A DNA stretch of 64,000 bases from JALORV01 sp963712485 (GTDB taxonomy: Bacteria > Pseudomonadota > Gammaproteobacteria > Burkholderiales > Burkholderiaceae_F): assembly GCA_963712485.1 (NCBI GenBank), contig CAVQID010000072.1, forward strand, positions 1-64,000, given 5' to 3'. Both the position numbers and the translations under genes were made by a program. The notes beneath the pieces were generated by a model. It was not told the origin of the DNA and did no database searches. It saw only the letters and a program-made list of their open reading frames with translations. Each line of letters begins with the position of its first letter. Positions within the stretch are counted from its first letter, which is position 1. Positions 51,320 through 60,973 of the stretch are shown one piece after another.

Positions 51320-53212
51320 TCAGGGCGTGAGGAAGGTGACCGTCGTCGCGTTCACCTTGCCGCCAGCCAGCATGGCATCGACCTTGACGAGATCGCCATT
51401 GGAAAGGTCGGCTTCCAAACCACCGCGGAACTGCGTGGTCGCGCTCCAGGTGACCGTCTGCCCGCGTACCACGAAGGTCTTGTCTTCCGCCTTCAGGTCG
51501 CTGATCGGACCCATCAGGCGGGCAGCCACATTAGCCACCTGTACTTCGACTTCGCGCGCGACGACGTCGGCGCCGACCAGCTGCGCCCGAACTTCGACAC
51601 GCTGGCCATTGGCGAGCGGGCCACTCTTGATGACGGTGTTGGCGTCCGTCTTCACGGTGCCGCCGTTGATCGTGAAGCCGGTCGGGGCAACGTTCGAGAT
51701 CGTGCCTTCGAGATAGATCGACGGGGCCAGCACGGCTGATTTGAACACCACCTTGGTCACCACGAACATCGTGCCGTCGAAAGAGCCTTTGACCTCGACC
51801 AGATCGTCGTTGGAGAAATTGGCCTTCGTATCACCCTCGAAGACCGCGTTGGCAGCGAGCTTCATCGCGATGCCGAGCAGCTTGAATTCGCCCTTGGCCG
51901 CGTCGTATCCGCTGACAATGCCGAAGAGCCTGAGATCCATGCCTCGCGGCGGCGCGTTGAACACTACGTCGTCGGCCTTGACCGAGGTCCCGTCGATGCG
52001 GCCGATGATCGTGACGAACGCGTTGTTGCCCAGGTCTTTCGCGGCGCCGCCGCGGTACCTCGTCGCGGCATCAACTTTCACCGGAACACCGCGGACGACG
52101 AACGGTTTATCAAGCGCCGTGAATTCCGTCACTTGACCGGTCAGGAAGACCCGCCGCTGCTCGGATGCCGGGATCAACCAGACGCGCGTCGCGTTCAACG
52201 TGACGACGCCCGCTGCCGCACTCAGCGTGCCTTCGACGCGAACAAGTGCCATCAGCTTGATGTCAGTGAACGCCGGATTCTGTCCACCCTTCAGTTCGGC
52301 CATGGTCGCGTCAACCGACAAGCCGTTCACCTTGAACTTCTTGCCGTCTGCGGCTGCTTCACCCACGAGACCGCCGATGCTGACTCTGCGTCCGTCGAGC
52401 GTCGGCATCTTTACAACCTGGACCGCCTTGGCCATCAGCGTTCCGGCGGCTGGCAGCTGATCGCTGTAGACGTACACGAACACGTCGTTGGCTATCGTCG
52501 CGCCCTCGGGCTTCACCACGGCAGTGGTGTAGTTGATCGTCAGATCACCCAGCTTGAACGTCTTTGGGTTCGCAGCGGCGTTCAGGTTCTTCACGAGCCC
52601 GCCGGCACGCACCTTGATTTCGCCGGCCGCCGGTTTGACCTCCACGCGCGTCGCGACGACGCTGCTTTCCGCATCCAGTGTGCCGTGCACCTCGACCCAG
52701 TCGCCGACCTTGAGCTTGGTCAGGTCATCGACGCCTTCGAAGGCGGTCTTGGCGTCGCCGGTGGTGACTACCTTGATGGTTTGCCCCAGCACCTTGAAGC
52801 CGGTCGCCGTCACGGACTCTACCGGGCCGATCGCCGTCGCGCGCACGAAGACCTTGGTGACCTGCCCCGATGCGTCGAGGGATACGTCAACCTGCTGACC
52901 GAGCTTCACATCGGCCATCGTGCCGGCGGTTTCGGCGCGCGGATCGACGTCCATTGAAACCGTCGCGTCCGCAGCAGCGTCGTAGTCGACTCCGTCGACC
53001 GCGACAGTGCGGGCGAAGCCCGTCACGGTGCCGCTCGCTGTCGCCGGTGCCGAGGTCGGGTCGACCGGCGCGACCGGCGCACCGGAAGAAGGCGCGCCAC
53101 CCACCGGCGCAGCCGTTGACTCGGTCGAACTTCCCGGCGCCTCGGCGCCACCGCACGCAGATAGCAGCAGTGTCACGACCACCGCCGCGATTCGACTTGA
53201 CGTCGATCTCAT
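51320..53212 (-). CDS. DUF5666 repeat lipoprotein
   Basis: A 630-residue surface lipoprotein. The signal peptide ends in a lipobox (LLLSACGGAEA, Cys20), followed by a Ser/Pro/Ala-rich linker to about residue 60. The rest is eight tandem beta-rich repeats of about 65-75 residues, each with a pattern like G-x-V-x-F at the start and DWVEVHGTLDAESSVVATRV near the end, the DUF5666 pattern (OB-like small beta domains). The function is not known; such proteins are predicted adhesive or cell-envelope factors. It is single in its transcription unit, with its own terminator. Confidence 0.85.
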   Translation of the reverse strand: MRSTSSRIAAVVVTLLLSACGGAEAPGSSTESTAAPVGGAPSSGAPVAPVDPTSAPATASGTVTGFARTVAVDGVDYDAAADATVSMDVDPRAETAGTMADVKLGQQVDVSLDASGQVTKVFVRATAIGPVESVTATGFKVLGQTIKVVTTGDAKTAFEGVDDLTKLKVGDWVEVHGTLDAESSVVATRVEVKPAAGEIKVRAGGLVKNLNAAANPKTFKLGDLTINYTTAVVKPEGATIANDVFVYVYSDQLPAAGTLMAKAVQVVKMPTLDGRRVSIGGLVGEAAADGKKFKVNGLSVDATMAELKGGQNPAFTDIKLMALVRVEGTLSAAAGVVTLNATRVWLIPASEQRRVFLTGQVTEFTALDKPFVVRGVPVKVDAATRYRGGAAKDLGNNAFVTIIGRIDGTSVKADDVVFNAPPRGMDLRLFGIVSGYDAAKGEFKLLGIAMKLAANAVFEGDTKANFSNDDLVEVKGSFDGTMFVVTKVVFKSAVLAPSIYLEGTISNVAPTGFTINGGTVKTDANTVIKSGPLANGQRVEVRAQLVGADVVAREVEVQVANVAARLMGPISDLKAEDKTFVVRGQTVTWSATTQFRGGLEADLSNGDLVKVDAMLAGGKVNATTVTFLTP

Positions 53213-53456
53213 TGTTTCTCCCTGGGAACGAATCTCGTATGCACGACCGCGGCTGGAAGGTCGCGACGAACAAAACTATGCGTGCCCGTCGCGCCTCGCC
53301 GCAAGGCGTAGGTTCACCGTGATGCGGTAGACCGATGGGCGGGTCCAGCAGGCTGGACCAAAATGTCGGAAGCAGCGCATGAGTAATGGGAAAATGTGCT
53401 CAACCGCTGGTCGGATCGCACGCGAGCTACCATTCAGTTTCGCTGGAGGATGCCGA

Positions 53457-54365
53457 ATGAAACTGCCTTCTCGTGTCCAGATCGTCGACGTCGGCCCACG
53501 GGACGGGCTGCAGAACGAAAAGCAGATGATCCCCGCCGACATCAAGGTCGAACTGGTCGATCGCCTGACGGCCGCGGGCTTCCCGGCGATTGAAGTGACT
53601 TCATTCGTTTCGCCCAAGTGGGTGCCGCAGATGAGCGACGGCGCCGAAGTGATGTCGCGCATCCAGCGCAGACCGGGCGTCGTCTATTCGGTGCTGGTGC
53701 CCAACCTGAAGGGATTCGAAGGCGCGCTCGCCGCCCGGGCCGACGAAGTGGTGGTGTTCGGCGCCGCGAGCGAAGCCTTTTCGCAGAAGAACATCAATTG
53801 CTCGATCGCCGAGTCGATCGATCGCTTTCGCCCGGTGGTCGAGGCTGCACTGGCGAACGGCATGCAGGTGCGCGGCGCGATTTCGTGCGCGCTGGGCTGC
53901 CCCTATCAGGGAGAAGTCGAGCCGGACGCCGTTCGCCACGTTGCACAGCTGATGCATGACATCGGCGTACAGCACGTCGGTGTGGCCGACACCATCGGCA
54001 CCGGTACGCCGGAAAAGACCAAGCGCGCGATGGATGCGGTACTGCAGGTCTATGAGCTCGCTGGCGTCTCCGGTCATTTTCACGACACCTACGGCATGGC
54101 CACCGCCAATGTCTATGCGTGTCTCGAGCTCGGCATCGCCACTTTCGATACCAGCATCGCCGGGCTCGGCGGCTGCCCATATGCGAAAGGCGCCACCGGC
54201 AACGTCGCAACTGAAGACGTGCTGTATCTATTGAATGGTCTCGGCATCGAGACCGGCATCGACTTCGGCCAGGCGGTCGCGACCGGACAGTGGATCAGCG
54301 GCATCCTTCAGCGCAAAGCTTATTCGCGTGCCGGCAATGCAGTGACGGCCAAGCTCGCCGCCTGA
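53457..54365 (+). CDS. liuE: Hydroxymethylglutaryl-CoA lyase
   Basis: Cleaves HMG-CoA into acetyl-CoA and acetoacetate, the last step of leucine degradation. The 302-residue length is normal. Signatures are VQIVDVGPRDGLQNEKQMIP (Arg and Asp of the active site), SFVSPKWVPQMSD, the HFHDTYGMATANVYACLELG metal-ligand motif and the catalytic Cys loop SIAGLGGCPYAKGATGNVAT. ATG 53457 has CTGGAGGATGCCGA upstream. It stands apart from the liuB-D block, separated by GhrA-like, HExxH and DUF5666 genes. No LiuR-like palindrome was seen upstream. Confidence 0.95.
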   Translation: MKLPSRVQIVDVGPRDGLQNEKQMIPADIKVELVDRLTAAGFPAIEVTSFVSPKWVPQMSDGAEVMSRIQRRPGVVYSVLVPNLKGFEGALAARADEVVVFGAASEAFSQKNINCSIAESIDRFRPVVEAALANGMQVRGAISCALGCPYQGEVEPDAVRHVAQLMHDIGVQHVGVADTIGTGTPEKTKRAMDAVLQVYELAGVSGHFHDTYGMATANVYACLELGIATFDTSIAGLGGCPYAKGATGNVATEDVLYLLNGLGIETGIDFGQAVATGQWISGILQRKAYSRAGNAVTAKLAA

Positions 54366-54666
54366 AAATTCGGCGCGACGGCACCAGAATTACTTCGCAA
54401 CTGTCGCCCATTTCCAGGGCGAGTGTTCACCGACACGACCGCTCGTCACCGACTAGCGGTGCGTGGCGCTTCGGTACCTGCGACCGGCGGCGAATCACTC
54501 GCAATTCGCGCAATTGCCTCTTCCTGCTCTCCGGAAAATTCGCACTGGGACACGGCGTCCAGCGCACGCGAAGGGCCGTTCATCAGTTATCGATGAACCG
54601 TTCGCGCTGCCGCGCCGATAGCCCACCAAGGCTGCGTGACTGCGCGGCGACTTCGGAGAGGCAAGG
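54366..54666. other. 301-bp intergenic region upstream of the pilin operon
   Basis: No gene was seen. It contains a small stem TCGCCC/GGGCGA (54404-54422) shortly after liuE without a U-run, and GTTCATC/GATGAAC (54578-54598), a 7-bp inverted repeat with a 7-base loop about 70 bp before the pilin start. The region must carry the pilin-operon promoter. I looked for a sigma-54 GG-N10-GC element and found no acceptable one (GGCACCAGAATTAC at 54380 lacks the GC). Confidence 0.5.
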
Positions 54667-55098
54667 ATGTCGGTTAGCGTTTACAAACTGCAACTCTCGA
54701 CGCGGGCGTCGAGCGTTCGCGGCTTCACGCTGATCGAACTCGTCGTCGTGATGGCGATTGCGGCGATTCTCGCGGCGATCGCGATTCCGAACTACAGCGA
54801 ATACATCGTGCGCTCCAACCGCTCGGCGGTGCAGTCGTTCATCGCCGATGTAGCGAGTCGCCAGGCGCAGTTCTTTCTCGACCGGCGCAACTACGCGACG
54901 ACGCTCGTGGCGCTGAACCTGACTCAGCCTGCCGAGCTGGCGGTCCGCTACACGATCGCGATCGACGTCGTGCAGGGGCCGCCACTTACATACACCGTCA
55001 CTGCAACGCCGACCGGCCCCCAGGCCCACGACCGATGCGGCGTGCTGACGATCAACCAGGCCGGCAACAAGACCGCGGCCGAAGCCCGCTGCTGGTAG
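54667..55098 (+). CDS. Type IV pilus minor pilin, PilE-like
   Basis: A 143-residue prepilin. The leader ends at Gly19, before the N-methylated Phe of GFTLIELVVVMAIAAILAAI, with the essential Glu at +5; the hydrophobic helix follows (PNYSEYIVRSNRS). The C-terminal region has two Cys (DRCGVL and EARCW) forming a likely disulfide loop. It is processed by PilD. The short size and first place in a fimT-pilV-pilW-pilX-pilY1 operon fit the minor pilin PilE rather than the main pilin. Confidence 0.87.
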   Translation: MSVSVYKLQLSTRASSVRGFTLIELVVVMAIAAILAAIAIPNYSEYIVRSNRSAVQSFIADVASRQAQFFLDRRNYATTLVALNLTQPAELAVRYTIAIDVVQGPPLTYTVTATPTGPQAHDRCGVLTINQAGNKTAAEARCW

Positions 55099-55107
55099 GA
55101 GAAGACG

Positions 55108-55599
55108 ATGCGAATAATCAGCCGCCCCCGCAGACTGCCGCGTGCCGCGCACGGCTTCACGCTGGTTGAAGCGGTCACCGTGATCGCGATCATGGCGATC
55201 CTGACCGGCATCGGCAGCGCGAGTTTCGTGTGGCTTAACCAGTCCACTTCGATCCGCGGCGCAGCGTACGACCTCGTCGCCGACCTCGACTATGCACGCA
55301 GCGAAGCGGTAAAGCGCAATGACGACGTCACCGTGCAGCCGATCAATGACGACTGGCGCCTGGGCTGGCAGGTCGTCGTTGGCGGAGAAGTGCTGCGTTC
55401 GCGCGACGCCCTCGGAGCGCAGATCGGTTTTGCCAGCGCGCCGGCCGCGCTGACCTTCGACGGCGGCGGCCGCGCGTCGCTGGCGACGGTGCGCAACTTC
55501 CAGATCTGCCCGCCGCAGGGCGCTTCGATTCCAGGTCGCATGGTGCGTATCGATCCGTCGGGACTGTCGCGCTCGGCCAAAACGGCCTGCTCCGTCTGA
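55108..55599 (+). CDS. Minor pseudopilin FimT/GspH-like
   Basis: A 163-residue prepilin with leader ending HGFTLVEAVTVIAIMAILTG (Gly before Phe, Glu at +5). The GspH/FimT domain follows: AAYDLVADLDYARSEAVKRN is its diagnostic helix, and the C-terminus has a Cys pair (QICPP and TACSV). FimT/FimU proteins help prime pilus assembly, and in some bacteria FimT binds DNA for natural transformation. It lies 9 bp after the first pilin gene. Confidence 0.87.
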   Translation: MRIISRPRRLPRAAHGFTLVEAVTVIAIMAILTGIGSASFVWLNQSTSIRGAAYDLVADLDYARSEAVKRNDDVTVQPINDDWRLGWQVVVGGEVLRSRDALGAQIGFASAPAALTFDGGGRASLATVRNFQICPPQGASIPGRMVRIDPSGLSRSAKTACSV

Positions 55600-55604
55600 C
55601 GCCG

Positions 55605-56258
55605 ATGAATCGTCGCCGCGTCATCGCCGGCTTTGCGCTGGTCGAATCGATGGTCACCATTGTGGTGATCGCGTTCGGCCTGCTCGGTGTTGCTGGTCTT
55701 GTCTCCCGGTCGTTCGTCACCGAGGCAGAGGCGAACCAGCGCACCGAGGCGCAGCTGCTGCTGATGGACATGACGACACGCATCGAGGCAAACCGCGCCA
55801 ACGCCGTCACCTATGTCACCGGTGACAACGGCATCACCGGCTACGTTACTGACGCCAACGGCAATCCCGTGCTGCAGAGTTGCGACGCTGCAGGCCTGCT
55901 GGTCGATCGCGACCGCTGCGAATGGGGGCAGATGATCGCCGGCGCCGACGAGCGAATCGACGCGCGCAACGCTTCGATGCTGGTCGGGGCGATCGGCTGC
56001 GTCTACGAGATCGACGCCTTCAACCGTGTTTATGCGATCTCGGTGGCGTGGCAAGGGCCGAGTGCGAGCACCGAGCCCGCCGGGGACCCGAACTTTGCCC
56101 CGTCAGGCTGCGGTCGAAACCTCTACGGCGATGAGGCACAACGGCGCCTGGTCACGACATTGCTGCGCATCGGCACGCTGAACCCCGCCGGAGGTGGCGG
56201 TGGTGGCGGTGGTGGCGGTGGACCAGCGGGCGGGGCCGGTCTCGGAACGGGTGGCTGA
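55605..56258 (+). CDS. pilV: Minor pilin PilV
   Basis: A 217-residue prepilin. The processing site differs slightly, GFALVESMVTIVVIAFGLLG, with Ala at +2 and Glu at +5, as in PilV proteins. RTEAQLLLMDMTTRIEANRA is the conserved following helix. Unusual is the C-terminal tail, nine consecutive Gly then PAGGAGLGTGG, coded by a GGTGGC-type repeat at about 56187-56221; a simple-sequence repeat of this type could slip. The gene ends 7 bp before pilW. Confidence 0.82.
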   Translation: MNRRRVIAGFALVESMVTIVVIAFGLLGVAGLVSRSFVTEAEANQRTEAQLLLMDMTTRIEANRANAVTYVTGDNGITGYVTDANGNPVLQSCDAAGLLVDRDRCEWGQMIAGADERIDARNASMLVGAIGCVYEIDAFNRVYAISVAWQGPSASTEPAGDPNFAPSGCGRNLYGDEAQRRLVTTLLRIGTLNPAGGGGGGGGGGGPAGGAGLGTGG

Positions 56259-56265
56259 GGTTCAG

Positions 56266-57276
56266 ATGATGCGCTCGCGCCGCGCCAGCGCCGGCTTCTC
56301 GCTGATCGAGCTGATGATCGCGATGACGATCGGCTTGATCCTGCTGACGGTTCTGGGGACGGTCTTCAGCCAGACGTCGTCCGGGCGCGTCTCGCTGGAA
56401 CGCATCACGCGCTTAACTGAAAACTCGCGCTTCGCCGCTGACGTCATTGGCGACGACATCCGGCATGCCGGCTTCTACGGCAATTTCATGCCGCCGACCA
56501 ACACCCTCTACGGCGATCCGTTGCCCTGTGACTGGAATGTCATTGATATGACGCAGATCGGCTGGAACCCCAATCTACCGGTGCCACAGTACCCGGCACA
56601 GCTGATGGGATTCGACGACCCGGGGCCGGCCGTGGCTGCGCTCGGCTGCCTGCCGGATCGCGTTCCCGGCACCGATGTCCTGCTGATCCGCCGGGTCAGT
56701 TCGGCCGCAATACCCGGCGCGGCCGCCGACCTGCGTAATGTCTATATCCAGGCGTCCCAGTGCATCAATGACCCGGTGATGCTGCGCGTATCGAACACGG
56801 CGGCGCAGTTCGATCTGCGCACCGCCGCGTGCGATGTCGCGCTGCTGGCACCGGTGCGACGCTATTTCGTGCGCATCTATTACGTTGCGAGCTGCAACGA
56901 ATGCGCGCCATCCGACGGCATCCGCACGTTGCGCCGGCTCGAGTTCCTCGATGGCGCGCCACGCGTCGTTCCGCTCGCCGAAGGTGTCGAGAACTTCCAG
57001 GTGGAGTACGCATTCGACACGAACAACGACGGCACGCCCGAGACGCTGCTGACGACGACCACCGGAGGCGTGACGCCGACGTCCTTCTGGTCCAACGTCG
57101 TCGCCGTCCGGCTGCACATGCTGATGCGCAGCACCGAACCGGGCGGCGTGACCTCGCCGTCGGTCTATGACCTTGGCCCAGGACACAACGCCGAGACCTG
57201 CCCCGCCAACTTCAAGTGTCGCCTGCTGTCGACGACGCTGCGACTCAATAACGTCGCCGGGCGAAGGGAGGACTGA
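56266..57276 (+). CDS. pilW: Minor pilin PilW
   Basis: A 336-residue prepilin with leader ending AGFSLIELMIAMTIGLILLT (Glu at +5). The PilW pattern RLTENSRFAADVIGDDIRHA follows the membrane helix. At the far end NFQVEYAFDTNNDGTPETLL holds a Ca-type DxNxDG loop. Two ATGs (56266, 56269) are possible; both keep the leader. The stop codon overlaps the pilX start (TGATG), so translation is coupled. Confidence 0.87.
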   Translation: MMRSRRASAGFSLIELMIAMTIGLILLTVLGTVFSQTSSGRVSLERITRLTENSRFAADVIGDDIRHAGFYGNFMPPTNTLYGDPLPCDWNVIDMTQIGWNPNLPVPQYPAQLMGFDDPGPAVAALGCLPDRVPGTDVLLIRRVSSAAIPGAAADLRNVYIQASQCINDPVMLRVSNTAAQFDLRTAACDVALLAPVRRYFVRIYYVASCNECAPSDGIRTLRRLEFLDGAPRVVPLAEGVENFQVEYAFDTNNDGTPETLLTTTTGGVTPTSFWSNVVAVRLHMLMRSTEPGGVTSPSVYDLGPGHNAETCPANFKCRLLSTTLRLNNVAGRRED

Positions 57277-57839
57277 TGCAACGCCGCGTCCGCAACCGTC
57301 AGTCGGGTGCCGCGTTGATCGTGGCGATCATCTTCCTGCTGTTGCTGTCGACACTCGCGCTGACCGGCCTGCGCGCGAGCACGACCAACGTGACAATCGT
57401 CGGCAACATGCAGGCGCGGCAGGAGGTCATCTCCACCGCGCAGATGTTGATCGAGCAGACCGTCAGCACTGACGAGTTCGCGCGCAACCCGCAGGGCGTA
57501 TTCCAGGCAGCGCGCATCGACAGCGACTTCAACGGTGACGGGACGGGCGACGCAGTCGCCACACTGGCCGTTCCACCGGTCTGCCTGCGCGCGCGCGTCG
57601 TCGCGATCGATGACCTCGACCCCGACAATGAACTGGACGCCGGCTGCTTCGCCAGCGCTGCACTTTCCAATCCGGGCTTTGTTCCGGCCGGTGGCGGGCC
57701 GGCCGGTTCGCTCTGCGCGGATACCGAGTGGCACCTGAGTTCGCGGGCAACCGACGCGCGCACCGGTGCTGCCATCACCCTCAACCAGGGCGTCACCTTG
57801 CGGACCGCCGTGGTTGGCCTCAATACGGTGTGCCAATGA
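57276..57839 (+). CDS. pilX: Minor pilin PilX
   Basis: A 187-residue prepilin-type protein with N-terminus RQSGAALIVAIIFLLLLSTL (SGAALI processing region, PilX_N type, in which the +5 Glu is not conserved) followed by GNMQARQEVISTAQMLIEQT. The C-terminal domain has a DSDFNGDGTGD Ca-like loop and several Cys. In type IV pili PilX joins PilVW, FimU/FimT and PilE at the tip. It starts in the pilW stop and its own end overlaps the pilY1 ATG. Confidence 0.85.
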   Translation: MQRRVRNRQSGAALIVAIIFLLLLSTLALTGLRASTTNVTIVGNMQARQEVISTAQMLIEQTVSTDEFARNPQGVFQAARIDSDFNGDGTGDAVATLAVPPVCLRARVVAIDDLDPDNELDAGCFASAALSNPGFVPAGGGPAGSLCADTEWHLSSRATDARTGAAITLNQGVTLRTAVVGLNTVCQ

Positions 57840-60800
57840 GAATCGAAGCCCGCCTTTCGCTGCAGGATCGCCTGCTCAGCGCAGCACTTGCCGCCGCGCT
57901 GGCCGCGGCCGGTCTCTTCTGGACCGGTGTTGCCCGCGCGGACGATATCGATATTTACTCGCTGCCGAATGTCGAGGGTCAGCGGCCGAACGTGCTGATC
58001 CTCATGGACAACAGTGCGAACTGGAGCGCGTCGCTCAAAGGCCTGCCGAACTGCGACGAAAAGTTGGCGAAAGTCGACGTCAAGCACGAGGACACGAAGT
58101 TCGGCAAGGAAAAGTGCGCGCTCTACAAGGTGATCTCCAGCATGTCGGTCCCGGATCTCAGTCAGTTCAACTTCGCGCTGATGATGTTCAACGAGTCGCC
58201 CGAGGACAGTGGATATCCACGCAAGGCCTTCATCCACGTGAACAGTGATGGCGACAAGGATGCGCTGCTGGACATGATCGCCGGCCTGCACCGCGACAAC
58301 GACAAGACCAACAATGCCTCCAGCGCGACCAGCTTCTTCGAGGCCTACCAGTGGTTTACCGGCGGCACCGTCTATAACGGCAACAAGACGGCGAACAAGC
58401 ATGATCCCGCTGCCTTCACCAGCAGTGCGAAGACGACTTATGTCTCGCCCGGACTCGGGTGCGCTCGCAACCACATCATCTACATCGCCAACGGTGCGCC
58501 CGCCGACAATGACAATCGCGCGCTTGAACTCCTGAAACGGCTGAACCCGGCCGCCGCACGGATGAACATACCAGTCGCCGAGAACGTGAAGTCGACCGAG
58601 GCAGCGAACTGGATCGACGAGTTCGCGGCCTTTCTTTACAACGCGGCCGACCTGGATGGCGCGATCGAAGGCGCGCAGAACATCACCACGCACACGATCG
58701 CCGTGACCGGCGCATCCAGCGATGGCAATTACCCGAACTTCATCCGCTGGATCGCGAAGCAGGGCGGCGGGCTGTACCAGCAGGCCAGCAACAGCGACCA
58801 GATCATCATCGCGTTCACCAAGATCCTGAACCAGATCCGCGCATCGAACAGCGTGTTCTCGTCCGCCAGCCTGCCGGTGTCCGCGAACACGCAGGGGACC
58901 TACCTGAACCAGGTCTACATCGGCATGTTCCGTCCGGACGGCAACGCCCTGCCGCGCTGGGTCGGCAACCTCAAGCAGTACAAGTTCATCTATGACCAGC
59001 AGGCCGACACGCTGCAGATGGCCGACGCGAACAACGTCCCGGCAATCAGCCCGACCACCGGCTTCATCGACGAGGACGCGACCAGCTTCTGGACCAAGTC
59101 GTCGACTTATTGGCTCAATGTCGAGGCGTCATCGAGCGGCAAGTACTCGCGCAGCGATGCGCCGGACGGTGAAAGAGTCGAAAAAGGCGGCATCGCCCAA
59201 TGGCTGCGTGAGCGCCACTACACAAGCGCGGCAAGCCGGTTGGTCTTCACTTGCCCTGGCTGGGACTGCGGCTCTAACGTCGACCTGACAGCTGAAGGCA
59301 ACCCATATCGCTTTAGTACCGCCAACGGCGCACTGTCGCCACTGCATTTCGGGTTAGCAGAGGACGACGTCGCGGCACGCGACCTGCTCATAAACTGGGT
59401 GCGCGGCGAGGACAACGTCGCCGCGACCAACGTCGGCAACGAATCGATCGCGAAGGACCAGCTGGGCCAGCGCCCCGCAGATGCGCTGGTGCGGCCGTCG
59501 ATCCATGGCGACGTGCTGCATTCGCGTCCCATCGCGATCAACTACGGAGATGCACGCGGAGTCGTCGTCTTCTACGGCGCCAACGACGGCATGCTGCGGG
59601 CGATCAACGGCAACCAGACCGGCAGCGGCGCCGGCAGCGAACTGTGGGCGTTCGTCGCGCCGGAGCACTTCTGGACACTGCGCCGGCTGCGGGAGAATGA
59701 CCCCGAGGTGCGCTATCCGTCGACGCCGTCGACAAACACGACCGCGCGCTCGCGCAGCTATTACTTCGACGGGCCAATCGGAGCGTTTCAGAACACGTCG
59801 ACCGGCGAAGTCTCCATCTTCGCGGGCATGCGTCGCGGCGGCCGTTCGGTGTACGCCTTCAATGTCAAAAATCCGACCCAGCCACGGCTGATGTGGACGA
59901 TCAATCCGTACAGGTCGGGTTACGGCGCGATCGGCCAGACCTGGTCGATGCCGCGCGTGACGCGCGTCAAAGGCCGTCTTGACCCCGTCCTGATCATGGG
60001 CGGCGGCTACGACAGCATTGCCGAAGACGCCAACCCGGCCGGTACGACGACGCGCGGCAGCGGCGTCTACATCGCCGACATGCGCACCGGCGATCGCCTC
60101 GGCTGGCTTCCGACCGACTACAGCGTGCCCGCCGACGCCACGCTGATCGACTCGGATGGAGACGGATTCGTCGACCGTGTCTACCTTGTCGACGTGCGCG
60201 CGCAGGTGTATCGCGTCGACATCGAGGATGCCGCCGGCAACCCGCGTGAACCGCATGCCTGGGCGATCACGAAGATCGCCGCACTCAACGACAGCTCCAC
60301 GGGGCTCGACGGCACGCGCAAGGTCTTCTTTGCGCCGGATGCCGTCATCACGCGCAATTACACGGCGCTGCTGCTCGGCACCGGCGACCGCGAAAAGCCG
60401 CTGTCGATGACGAGCAATGACCGCTTCTTCGTCATCAAGGACACGCGCGTCGCGAAGGGTGAGCCGCCGAGCGTCTCGCTGATCACCCAGGCGAACCTCG
60501 CCGAGGTGACTTCGGCCAACACGGCCGGCCGGGACGAGGAAGGCTGTTCCTACGCGCTCGCGACCAACGGCGAAAAGGTGATCAACCAGCCGATCACCTT
60601 CGGCGGCATCACCTACTTCTCGACCAACCGCCCGCTGCCGCCGAGTAGCGGCAGCTGTACGCGTGCACAGAATAAGGCCTACCAGATGCCGCTGGTGTGC
60701 CGCAATCCGCGGTCAACCACACTGATCGGCGACGGCCTGCCGCCATCGCCGGTCGTCGGCTATGTCGATGTCGGCCGCGGCAAGCTGGTGCCGTTCGTCA

Positions 60801-60910
60801 TCGGTGGCACCAACGACAAGAACTCGGCGATCGAGGCGAGCCGGGCGAACATCCCGATCCCGGCGAAGCGTCGCCGCTCCTACTGGTTCATGGAGAACCG
60901 CGACCGCTGA
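57836..60910 (+). CDS. pilY1: Type IV pilus tip adhesin/biogenesis protein PilY1
   Basis: A 1024-residue exported protein. A signal sequence (LLSAALAAALAAAGLFWTGV, then ARADD) is followed by a von Willebrand factor A-like region (about residues 50-330) starting VLILMDNSANWS, a MIDAS variant DxSxN. The C-terminal half is the PilY1 beta-propeller (about 560-1020), with the Ca-binding loop DSDGDGFVDRVYLVD near residue 772. PilY1 caps the pilus, controls retraction and binds surfaces. ATG 57836 overlaps the pilX stop (ATGA). It is somewhat shorter than the ~1160-residue Pseudomonas PilY1. Confidence 0.92.
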   Translation: MRIEARLSLQDRLLSAALAAALAAAGLFWTGVARADDIDIYSLPNVEGQRPNVLILMDNSANWSASLKGLPNCDEKLAKVDVKHEDTKFGKEKCALYKVISSMSVPDLSQFNFALMMFNESPEDSGYPRKAFIHVNSDGDKDALLDMIAGLHRDNDKTNNASSATSFFEAYQWFTGGTVYNGNKTANKHDPAAFTSSAKTTYVSPGLGCARNHIIYIANGAPADNDNRALELLKRLNPAAARMNIPVAENVKSTEAANWIDEFAAFLYNAADLDGAIEGAQNITTHTIAVTGASSDGNYPNFIRWIAKQGGGLYQQASNSDQIIIAFTKILNQIRASNSVFSSASLPVSANTQGTYLNQVYIGMFRPDGNALPRWVGNLKQYKFIYDQQADTLQMADANNVPAISPTTGFIDEDATSFWTKSSTYWLNVEASSSGKYSRSDAPDGERVEKGGIAQWLRERHYTSAASRLVFTCPGWDCGSNVDLTAEGNPYRFSTANGALSPLHFGLAEDDVAARDLLINWVRGEDNVAATNVGNESIAKDQLGQRPADALVRPSIHGDVLHSRPIAINYGDARGVVVFYGANDGMLRAINGNQTGSGAGSELWAFVAPEHFWTLRRLRENDPEVRYPSTPSTNTTARSRSYYFDGPIGAFQNTSTGEVSIFAGMRRGGRSVYAFNVKNPTQPRLMWTINPYRSGYGAIGQTWSMPRVTRVKGRLDPVLIMGGGYDSIAEDANPAGTTTRGSGVYIADMRTGDRLGWLPTDYSVPADATLIDSDGDGFVDRVYLVDVRAQVYRVDIEDAAGNPREPHAWAITKIAALNDSSTGLDGTRKVFFAPDAVITRNYTALLLGTGDREKPLSMTSNDRFFVIKDTRVAKGEPPSVSLITQANLAEVTSANTAGRDEEGCSYALATNGEKVINQPITFGGITYFSTNRPLPPSSGSCTRAQNKAYQMPLVCRNPRSTTLIGDGLPPSPVVGYVDVGRGKLVPFVIGGTNDKNSAIEASRANIPIPAKRRRSYWFMENRDR

Positions 60911-60973
60911 CCGTTGCGACTTGCGGGCCGTATCAGGGGCGGCCCGGTCGGGGCGCGCTATCGTTCGCCCCCG

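Noticed and set aside
54378..54396. Sigma-54 promoter before the pilin operon
   Set aside because: GGCACCAGAATTAC has the GG half but reads AC where GC is required, so it fails the essential -12 element.
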